From: Isoetes taiwanensis
Lineage: Eukaryota > Streptophyta > Lycopodiopsida > Isoetales > Isoetaceae
Reading direction: 5' to 3'
Assembly (NCBI GenBank): GCA_021234155.1
Contig: JAJEKV010000106.1
Coordinates: 1,007,002-1,071,001, forward strand
Length of the DNA stretch: 64,000 nucleotides
The position numbers were made by a program, and so were the translations under genes. The notes beneath the pieces were generated by a model. That model ran no database searches. It saw only the letters and a program-made list of their open reading frames with translations, and was not told the DNA's origin. Below are positions 55,201-64,000 of the stretch, one piece after another (within the stretch, counting starts at the first letter, position 1; the number at the start of each line of letters is the position of its first letter).

Positions 55201-57889
55201 ATTGACAGTGGCCATGTGTAGAATGCAGTGACCTTTCTATAGTGCCCCTTATGTCATTGGACTATGGCAGAACCCGTAATAGAATGTTTAGTTTGCTTTG
55301 CTTTGGAGCGGCCCAGAAAATCGTGGAGCATGTGATGCTATACATTTTCCATTCAATTTTTTAAAGTGGATAACCTACAATAAGCTAAGAAATTAAATGC
55401 CACAGGCCCATGCTATGAAACTCTATGATGCTATATGTAGACAAAGTTTTCTGGAGGCTATCTTGGCTTTATGGACAATAGCTTTTAATGTCTTATCTTG
55501 ACATATACATCATACCATGTTGACTATATATAATAATAGAAGTATACAGTCGCATCAAGTTAATCGATGCTAAATTAGTAGAAAGGCACCCTAGTGGTTT
55601 ATCAGGACACCAATTAGTGGTTTAGCTGGAGACACCCTAGTGGTTTATCAGGACACCAATTAGTGGTTTATCTGGACACCAACTAGTTTCATGGCATTGG
55701 TATTTTTGCTTACCATTACTGCCTGTCTGTGATGTGATGCCCTGACCCATCCAATACGTCTTTATTATCATTTCGCTGTCTGTCTGCAATATGACCTCCC
55801 TGGCCCAAAAGTATAGTCAGGTTTGAATATTACCGCTCAAAGGTAGGGCCCCATAAGCAAGCTTCGCCGGCTTGATCTGCCAAATTGTGGTTGCTCGCTG
55901 TTTTGCCAGAGTTGTGGGGTATGAGGCCAGCCGGCGTGGATGCCCTCCTCAGCGAGGATAAAAGTTCAATCAAAACTAAGTCAGGTAGTGTATTCCTTTC
56001 CCGCATCTTCCAAGGCTAGGTTTCCCCCAAGTGATTGTTGAGTTTCTTCGCTGCAGTGTTCCAGGTTTTACTCAACCTACTCCGATATCTTCAATCGCAT
56101 GAAGCAGTCGAGGCATTGTGTTGCCAGCGAACAGAGATGGTTCAAATACATTGTCACCATTAAAAAGGGTGTCAAACTGGCGGATTAAAAGCTTATGTTC
56201 AAGCTCTCCAGATGTGACGTGAATTATTTTGTACCTATAAGATATTTCTATAAGTTTTAGATAGCTAAATAATATAAAAAAAATGACATGGACAATGATG
56301 ATATGGCAAATGATGACTCAAAGAAAAGAAGTTAGAATCTTAAAAGAGGAAAGAAAATAAAAAAAAAAAAAAAAAAAAAAAAAAGAAAAAAAAAGAAAGA
56401 ACAGGAGAGGGGAGAAAGAGTGATTAGACAACAAAAATCCAACGGAAGCAATCACATGTTAGGATAAAACGGTTCTAAACTTTCTAAGTCATTTAGAAAA
56501 AGAAAAACAAGTCTCATCATGGATCCATGATAAATATAGATGGTAATCCAGGCTTCTCTCTAGTATTCTTGCTGCAGATGCATAGATGGGTTCAAGTATG
56601 TGGTCAGCCAGGCAAATCCGGGCCATGCTGTTGCATGCAAATGCACTGATATATAAATATCCAAGGCAAGAGAGATCTTGCAGATGATACAGGGTGATCA
56701 ATCGATTGGCTTTGTCCGCTCCTACAGGCATAAACGGAAAACATCTGAGCCGATTCTATTCAAGTATCCACACAAATTTAGAATCAGGGAAAAAGAAAAC
56801 AATACAGTGGTCGGATCGCTGGAATTTATGGGAGCAATCTGGATTAGATCTTTAGACTTCGATGGTCCTTCGGAATTTTAGATTCCTGTAGTAGCAATTC
56901 AAATTGAGTATTCAATTCGATTGTCGGATAGATTCCCTGATAACTCAGATCCGTAGTCGGCCATAACCTAGTTATTTTCTAGCATTCAGTTATGCGCTAT
57001 TGTGCGTTGACTACATCCGCGTTCTGTCTGCTACAGTACCATTGTTTTGCTAGATAACAAATAAGAAGACTTATTTTTGTGTATTAGATTTGCTCTTGCT
57101 AGATATTAAATAACAAAACATAGTAAGTGATCAAGCATATTTGGTGATGTTTTACACATTCATATACTAGATTTGCTTTTGCTAGATTTGCCTTTGCTAG
57201 ATTTTCTTTTACACATTCATATACTAGATTTGCTTTTTGTTTTTTTTTTCACATTCATAAGGATCTTTTTAATAATGGTTCTTACCAAAACGAAATTAGA
57301 TATATGTTTGTAAGATTCTTGCCAAGTTACCATTAGCATAGAAATACTTGGGACTGCTCATGTTTCTAGCCTAGAAAGCACCTTGGTCTGCCCACAACTG
57401 TCTGGGGAGAATAAGTAGAAACCGAGGCCGCGAGTGTTAAGCACTCAGCACTAGTGAGTGGGCACCGATAAAGCTCACTAGTGTGGACTCGACGATGGTC
57501 ACGTCGAGTTGCTTCTGGTTGAAGGTTATTTCAATGAGCTAGAGACCCGTAGCTTAAGGAGACCGCAACATATTATTTGGGGTTTGGGGAACGACGTGTA
57601 GGTTCTGCACCTGTGGGATCTTGAGCATGGTGTGAAGTAATCCGGTAACGACAAGTGTCGGGCGAAGGAGAAGAGGCCGAACAAATGGAGGAGGATTTCC
57701 TATCCAATCTAGCAGATGATGCATAATTTCTGCACCAGTACACAGAATGGGCAGATTTTGAAGGTATTTTGAGAGCCAATACTATATTCGAAAATTATCC
57801 AATACATGCACCACGCATTGCAGACATTGCACCCTACTGTATGTACACTAAGCCATGGAATATATGGACAGATCTTTCATGAATACTGT
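55201..57889. other. Intergenic; one arm of inverted minisatellite sequence
   Basis: At 55,587-55,690 four copies of CCTAGTGGTTTATCAGGACA or AATTAGTGGTTTATCTGGAC occur, the reverse complement of the 59.6-61.0 kb minisatellite. A long A-run lies at 56,359-56,384. The segment 57,380-57,720 is GC-richer and may be retroelement-derived, but no domain or terminal repeat was found. No gene recognised. Confidence 0.45.
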
Positions 57890-58270
57890 ATACATATCGA
57901 AAGTATATATATGACATTCATGGGAATAAACCAGGTTATTCATATCAACAGTATAAACTAGGTTACCAAGTATAAACCAGCTTACTTATACCAACAATAT
58001 AAATACCAATAAATACCAGCAGCATAAATACCAGTTTACTTATACGTACCATTGGTATAAATACACAGAGCATTCATACCATTGGTATTTGTAGTCCATG
58101 TAGAACAGCATGGTTTGTCTGGACATGGTAGGAAAGTTGTTTCAGAAGAAATACCGTTGGTATAAATACTTCAACTATGTCTACCATGGGTATTTGTGGC
58201 TAGATGTGGCTCATGGTTACCATTGTTATCTGGACCTTATCTAATGGTTTGTTTGGACACCTAGATATAG
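57890..58270. repeat. Inverted arm rich in TATAAATAC motifs
   Basis: Contains many copies of TATAAATAC, ATAAATACCAG and TACCATTGGTAT and ends GGTTTGTTTGGACACC, the reverse complement of the sub-repeats at 59.6-61.0 kb. With 55,587-55,690 it forms the opposite-orientation partner of that array. Confidence 0.65.
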
Positions 58271-59559
58271 TTCTCCTGGGCGTAATCGTAACATGTTTCA
58301 AGTTCAATTGGCATTGATATATATAGTAAAAGTTATCTACTCTAAGTCTTTGCCTGAATGTTGTATTTGGACATCAGAATCAATAGCAACCACTAGACAA
58401 GAAAATAAAGTTGCACACATGCCAATTGTTCGCATCAGTTACAAAAAAAAAAACGTTAGGACAACACAAAATTGGGAACTCCCAAATGGTAGATTCAGAT
58501 TTCGAGGTGGATTCCTTCAATTGCATTGTGCAACCAATGCCTGACGCAGCTTGCCGAGCATGAAACAGAAGGACTTCCTGCAATTTGCAATAGCGACACG
58601 GCTGAACCATTTCTTGGTGATCTGCAGGCAACCGCTCTAGTTATATACAGTAACAAGGGGTTCCAGATTGCAGGAAAGGAATGCAGTCGTGCCCGGCCGC
58701 TCGAAGCTAAGGGCCTGAGATTGTTGGATGACAAACTCTCCCATCATGCAAGAACCCCAAGCCCAGAGGCGGCTTTTGATATGAACTGGCCACTGGCAGT
58801 TATAAGACCCGGGAATTTCACCTACTATAAAGGGGATACGCCACGTGCGTTAATGGGATCAGCAAAAAACCGTCCCTATACGCCTTGTCCAACCTTCTAA
58901 ACACCCCTTTCCGTATACATATTACACTGAATTCCCCCCCAGAAAACCCCCTAGCCAAGCCCCTATCCGTATATACATACGGTTCACGGTAAAAAAAACC
59001 CACTCCATTCACTCACATGTTATATACGCCTTAAACTATGTGACATCCCTGGGTTATAAGACAGAACCACGTTTCCCGAGCAGTTCTTCAACTTTCTCGT
59101 AGACCAATTTAGGTTGTACAAATCCTCCAGCTTCTGCAAAAATTCAAATGCCAAGAAAAAATCTTGGGGCAAGGAAAGCATAGTCCTCGACGTGGAAGGG
59201 GATACCGTCGCCAAAACCTCGATGGAGGCATGCTCAATAGAAGTGGCACATCCGAAAAGCTTGGCATGGGAGAGATGGCGAGGTCGGACCATTCCGTCTT
59301 CCCCTTTGCCTTTGCAGGTGCCCCCTGCAAAGTCAGGCTGAGTGTAGTTGTGGCAGTTGCAAGTTGCGTCCTCGGGGTGTTCACACCTTACACTTCAGTA
59401 TCCTCGCATGCTTACCACAATTCAGGATGTCCCTATTAAGATCCGACTTCACCGTTTCTAAATTTTCCAGCCACAATTCCTCTGCCCCAGTCCATACCCC
59501 ATGGCAATGTTCTGCTTATACAGTGCAATCTTGCTTTTCTTCTTGTACTTGATGTATTT
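58271..59559. other. Unique core between inverted repeat arms
   Basis: About 1.3 kb with higher GC than its flanks and coding-like stretches in several frames (for example plus-strand 58,526-58,900 and 59,114-59,341) but no recognisable family. CGTATA-rich repeats (CCCTATACG, CCGTATAC) recur at 58,874-58,985. It could be captured gene sequence within a repeat-flanked element. Confidence 0.35.
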
Positions 59560-60985
59560 ATACTATTGGTACTTAGAATCAATGCATGTTCCAACCATGT
59601 CCAGACTAACCACTATTTGGTGTCCAGACAAACCACTAGTTGGTGTCCTAATAAACCACTAGGGTGTCCTTGTACGTGGCATTATTTATACCATTGATAT
59701 AAATACTTGGTGTATTTATACCAATGGTACTTAGAATCAATGCACGTTCCAACAATGTCCAGACAAACCACTATTTAGTGTCCAGATAAACCACTAGTGG
59801 GTGTCCTGATAAACCACTAGGTGTCTTTCTACCATGGAAGTATTTATACCATTGATATAAATACTTGGTGTATTTATATCAATGCTACTTATAATCAATG
59901 CATGTTCCAACAATGTCTAGGCAAACCACGAGTTAGTGTCTAGATAATCCATTTTTTAGTGTCCTTAAACCACTAGGGTGTCTTTGCACATAGGTATAAA
60001 TACTTGGTGTATTTATATCAATGGTACTTAGAATCAATGCGTTCCAACAATGTCCAGAGGAACCACTATTTGGTGTACAGACAAACCACTATTTAGTGTC
60101 CAGATAAACCACTAGTTGGTGTCCTGCTAAACCATTAGGGTGTCTTTGTACATGAAAGTATTTATACCACTAGTATAAATACTTAGAGTATTTATATCAT
60201 TGGTACTTAGAATCAATGCATGTTCCAGCCATCTCCAGACAAACCACTATTTGTTGTCCAAACAAACCACTAATTGGTGTCCTAATAACCACCAGGGTGT
60301 CCTGATGGAATTATTTATAACATTGGTATAAATACTTGGTGTATTTATACCAATGGTACTTAGAATCAATGCATGTTCCAACAATATCCAGACAAATCAC
60401 TATTTGGTGTCCAGATAAACCACTAGTCGGTGTCCTGATAAACCACTAGGGTGTCTTTTTACATGGAAGTATTTATACCATTGGTGTATTTATACCAATC
60501 CTACTTAGAATCAATGCGTGTTCCAACAATAATGTCGAGGCAAACCACTATTTGGTGTCCAGATAAAGCACTTTTTGGTGTCCAGATAAACTACTAGGGT
60601 GTCTTTGCACATAGAACTATTTATACCATTGGTATAGATACTTGGTGTAATTATACCAATGGTACTTAGAATTAATGCATGTTCCAACAATGTCCAGAGG
60701 AACCACTATTTGGTGTCCAGACAAACCACTATGTAGTGTCCAGATAAACCACTAGTTGGTGTCCTGATAAACGACTAGGGTGTCTTGTTACATGAAGTAT
60801 TTATACCACTGGTACAAATACTTGGTGTATTTATACCATTGGTACTTGGAATCAATGCATGTTCCAACCATGTCCAGACAAACCACTATTTGGTGTCCAG
60901 ACAAACCACTAGTTTGTGTCCTGATAAACCACTAGGGTGTCCTTGTAGATGGAATTATTTATACCATTGGTATAAATACTTCGTA
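59560..60985. repeat. Minisatellite, about nine units of 140-180 bp
   Basis: Each unit contains GGTACTTAGAATCAATGC, a run of three or four 22-25-bp sub-repeats of the type CCACTATTTGGTGTCCAGA, the phrase ACCACTAGGGTGTC, and the near-palindrome TACCATTGGTATAAATAC. Landmarks stand at about 59,578, 59,735, 59,893, 60,032, 60,211, 60,364, 60,509, 60,670 and 60,849. Units are diverged, so it is not a recent expansion. Confidence 0.88.
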
Positions 60986-60986
60986 T

Positions 60987-61154
60987 ATGGCATCTGTCTT
61001 ACTGGCTCCTCAATGTAAGATGAATGAGATTGTGTGTATTATCAGGAATTACATCTGGGGTGGTACATTAGAAGGTGTTGTTGTTAAGGTATCCTGGGCT
61101 AAGTGCATCAAGCCTAAGGTAGTTGGTGGCCTTGGAATGTTGGACTTCCGTCTT
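60987..61154 (+). pseudogene. L1-type LINE ORF2 fragment
   Basis: The plus-strand peptide IIRNYIWGGTLEGVVVKVSW, then KCIKPKVVGGLGMLDFRLHK matches the W-x-x-CxPKxxGGLGxxDF region after RT in plant L1-type LINEs. It is bounded by the minisatellite on the left and cut by the foldback element on the right. Confidence 0.8.
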
Positions 61155-61763
61155 CACAAACCATTAACATCCAACATATAAAAATTAAATCCCCCAACAC
61201 ATAACAAGCAACACATAACAACCATTGACATTAACAACCAACACATAGCTACCATTGACATTAATTAACACAACCATTGGGTCCAACACATTTAAATTAA
61301 AATCCCCCTTAAACCCCCTTTGGTTTGGGTGCATATTCACACGGGGGGTGACTCCGGGCAACGAGAGCTGTTGGATAGGCATATTCATCCCTTATTCCTT
61401 AATCTACACCGTACGTAAAGTTCCTCATTTGTGGGGTATGCAAGTACAAAATTTGCTATACTGTATAACAAGATTCGCAAAATACTATAAGATTTCAAAC
61501 GGAATACTATATGGTGTTGATTTCGTATGTGCAAAATACACTTATGAGGGCTCTCGCTGCCCTACGTCACCCCCCGTGTGAATATGCACCCAAACCAAAG
61601 GGGGTTTAAGGGGGATTTTAATTTAAATGTGTTGGACCCAATGGTTGTGTTAATTAATGTCAATGGTAGCTATGTGTTGGTTGTTAATGTCAATGGTTGT
61701 TATGTGTTGGTTGTTATGTGTTGGGGGATTTAATTTTTATATGTTGAATGTTAATGGTTTGTG
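61155..61763. mobile_element. Foldback element with arms of about 195 bp
   Basis: Left arm 61,155-61,352 and right arm 61,566-61,763 are near-perfect reverse complements, starting CACAAACCATTAACAT and including TTTAAATTAAAATCCCCCTT, with about 210 bp between them. The arms contain internal repeats (CAACACATAACAACCATTGA). It is non-coding and inserted in LINE sequence. A target duplication could not be confirmed. Confidence 0.88.
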
Positions 61764-62407
61764 TTGCAAAAAAAAAAAAATTTGGCCCCTTCGGGGCCTT
61801 AGGGACGTCACCCCCCCCCCCTCCCGGTGTGACAAAAATTTTTGAATTCAAACCAGAAAAAAACTAGAATTCATTTGAGGCTTTCATCACCTGTAGCTTT
61901 TGAATTTCATCACAATAAAACAAATAGAACATAAGTAAAAGTTACCATAAAGATAGAGCAGATTGATCCCATTATTCTGAAAGTCATAAAGTTTGCAACA
62001 CCCATACACAAACATTTTTCAACTGGAATTTAACAGCAGCCTTTGGCTTCCATGGATCTAGAAGCCTTGGAATTTGCTTAATAACTACCTCAAAATCTAA
62101 AAATGCATGGTAATTTTTTGCAAGCTTCATTCGGAATGAGCCATAAAACAATATCCAATAGCGCAATCCTATATTAATCAGCTGGTAGGATGTGAAAGCC
62201 TACCAAACCCGGCCGAAAAATTGATGTTTTAGCATAGATAACTTAATGAAACATATCCATATTATACACTATCAAAAAGATCTCAGAGAGAGCTTTCCAA
62301 CGCAATAAAAATCATCTCAAACAGAACTCTGGATCAAAAGTTATGATAAGAAATGTGTTGTCGGCGGGGAAACTGCACTACATGCGTCCTTCAAGCCCTT
62401 CATGTGC
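61764..62407. other. No gene seen
   Basis: A 14-bp A-run, the short hairpin GGCCCCTTCGGGGCC (61,784-61,798), then AT-rich sequence with no coding signature. Confidence 0.45.
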
Positions 62408-62525
62408 CCATTATGCACCACACACACACAAAAAGAGGGCTTTTGTTGTGAGCCATTGGTTGTTGACCATTATGCACCACACGCGCAACAAAAAGGGCTT
62501 TTGTTGTGAGCCATTGGTTGTTGAC
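62408..62525. repeat. 59-bp tandem duplication (2 copies)
   Basis: Units begin CCATTATGCACCACAC at 62,408 and 62,467, and both contain GGCTTTTGTTGTGAGCCATT. Confidence 0.9.
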
Positions 62526-63165
62526 CATTGAAAAAAAAAAAGGCTAAAATCAATGGCTCGGAAATGGTGCACTCTAGATGTACGCATTAGTACATCCATT
62601 TGAATACATCACGAAATCATAGGAAAACCTTAGTGAAAAGCGTACAAAAACACAAAGAAAACCCCATGTTATTATGCTACATATTCAAAGTTAAGAGCTC
62701 ATTTTGCTATTCATATGTTCTCCGTATTTATCCTCCAAATATTGTTCTTGAAAATAATGAATTGTTACCTCCTGCAACATGTCGTCCTTCAAGCAGGCCT
62801 AAAAGCAAACAGGATAGGACAGAAGACAAGGATAGAGAAAAGTGTGTGTACGAGTGCACATGTTGTGGTAGTGCCGGGTATAATGAAGGCAGTTTCAGAA
62901 ATTCTATTTGACATTTCCGTCGCATATTTTTGTCATAATGATTTTCTGAAATTTATTTTCTAAATTATTATCATCTGTAAGAAATACTTCCTATTAGAAA
63001 ATGATCCTCTATTGTGAATACGTACTTTTTGGTGATTTTTAAAATAAAAAGGGCTATTTGAAAAAATACTTAAGAATTAAGGGCAGATTAGAAATTTCAA
63101 AAATACGAAGGGCTTTTGGGGAATTAAGTCAAGAATTAAGGTTATTTTAGTAAATTTCCCTTGTT
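62526..63165. other. No gene seen
   Basis: Spacer. The stretch around 63,040-63,160 (AAGGGCTATTTGAAAAAAT, GGTTATTTTAGTAAATTTCC) resembles the GGGCATTTAGGTAATTTTTC sequence near 52,990-53,030 and may be a decayed short repeat. Confidence 0.4.
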
Positions 63166-63321
63166 CTTATGATGGTAAGAAAGAGACAACTTTAGAACAA
63201 TTGAACCAATTGAACTATAGACATTAGAACAATCTACTTCTTCTTCTTCTTCTTATGATGGTAAGAAAGAGACAACTTTAGAACAATTGAACCAATTGAA
63301 CTATAGACATTAGAACAATCT
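63166..63321. repeat. 86-bp tandem duplication (2 copies)
   Basis: Units begin CTTATGATGGTAAGAAAGAG at 63,166 and 63,252. The first ends in a (CTT)n run that leads into the second, which stops near 63,321. Confidence 0.92.
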
Positions 63322-64000
63322 GACGCTACATAGTTTTGACCACATGAAGAACAGACATAAAAAAATTTTGGACAAGTACTTAGATGGCTTTACGATCTTA
63401 TTTCATCACCTCTATAGTTATCTATAAAACTTGAACATTCTTGGGCGCCTCAACTTGGAATCTACAGGGGAAATTCTTTCAAGCGCCCAGTATATGTCTT
63501 CAGTGCCTAAGCAAGATCCTCGGCTGCCTTCTGTTTAGAATTCTTTTCCAGAATGTCATTCAGAATTTGAATTTGATTTTCCAAATTTGAATTCAAAATG
63601 CACATTCATGACCTTTTGGCTGGACCATTATGGAGCCAAAAGAACCATTACTTTCTCAACCAACTTGATCTACCATGGGGCTTTTATGGGTTTTTCTGTA
63701 GGACATAATAAATGCACTCTCATTGTCAAAGAACTAAATCTCAAAAATTGTTGTCACGTCATAAGGGAAGGCATAGTTTCAAATTTGGCATAAAAAGAGA
63801 ATGTTGGCTGTATTGTTAGACATTATAGCACCCCTGAAATTTAACGCGCCGCCAGAATTTAATCTGGCACCATAATTGTAGCTGTAGATTAAGTTTTTCC
63901 GTGCCATAATGACTACCGTCGCCATAAGTGTGGCCGATGCAAAATATATAAATTTGAAGTTCTGCTTTCTTTAGCATTCCGCTCGAGCGCCTCTGCAGTT
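63322..64000. other. No gene seen
   Basis: Right edge of the window. No domain, RNA gene or element boundary recognised. Confidence 0.45.

Noticed and set aside
57380-57720. tRNA or organellar insert suspected from higher GC and GGTTC-like words
   Set aside because: No cloverleaf with A and B boxes could be drawn, and no plastid or mitochondrial gene was recognised.

Overview
The window is nuclear DNA of a land plant. It is dominated by nested transposable elements with three intact-looking host genes between them. Two of these are nuclear genes for plastid proteins with short introns (64-370 bp) and canonical GT-AG sites: a chloroplast DnaJ of the DJA5/DJA6 type (11,892-14,337, +) and a MET1-like thylakoid PDZ/TPR protein (41,787-43,535, +). 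The third (44,834-45,895, +) is an uninterrupted gene for a microbial-type terpene synthase-like (MTPSL) protein. That family is known from non-seed land plants and not from seed plants, so the window suggests a fern, lycophyte or bryophyte. The repeat load favours a large fern-like genome, but that is inference and no species is claimed.

Layout. 1-5 kb: L1-type LINE remnants and a solo LTR. 5.3-10.2 kb: a truncated Ty3/gypsy element on the minus strand whose reverse transcriptase is split by a 1.8-kb TRIM-like element with a CTTTG target duplication. 11.9-14.3 kb: the DnaJ gene. 15-19.5 kb: a duplicated 330-bp block, a LINE fragment and a minisatellite. 19.6-30.1 kb: a LINE of about 5.2 kb with an 18-bp target duplication, split by a 5,288-bp Ty1/copia element (505-bp LTRs, TGTCA duplication). 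30.1-31.2 kb: a MITE, a 57-bp tandem repeat and a spaced array of palindromes. 31.6-34.8 kb: a decayed DUF7869-type transposase-like gene. 35.2-40.8 kb: a structurally complete PIF/Harbinger transposon with exact TIRs, a TTA duplication, a transposase and a MYB/trihelix-like partner. 41.8-45.9 kb: MET1 and MTPSL. 48.0-52.0 kb: a coding-less LTR element (353-bp LTRs, ATTAT duplication) with a 996-bp TIR element sitting 2 bp inside its terminus (TTAA duplication). 52-55.2 kb: LINE tails and two ORF1-only LINE derivatives. 55.5-64 kb: minisatellite arms in opposite orientation, a foldback element and small tandem repeats.

How it fits together. The two plastid genes act independently: DJA in stromal protein and Fe-S homeostasis, MET1 in photosystem II assembly. 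The MTPSL has lost both canonical metal-binding motifs while keeping an open frame and the rest of the fold signature, so its activity is in question. The mobile elements form a readable nesting history. Three families of non-LTR element share one 3' end module but carry different simple-repeat tails.

The strongest candidates for something undescribed are the TTAA-flanked TIR element, the ORF1-only LINE derivatives, the regularly spaced palindromes before the DUF7869 gene, and the motif-less MTPSL. Boundaries given to the base were read by eye from direct repeats; boundaries of decayed fragments are approximate.
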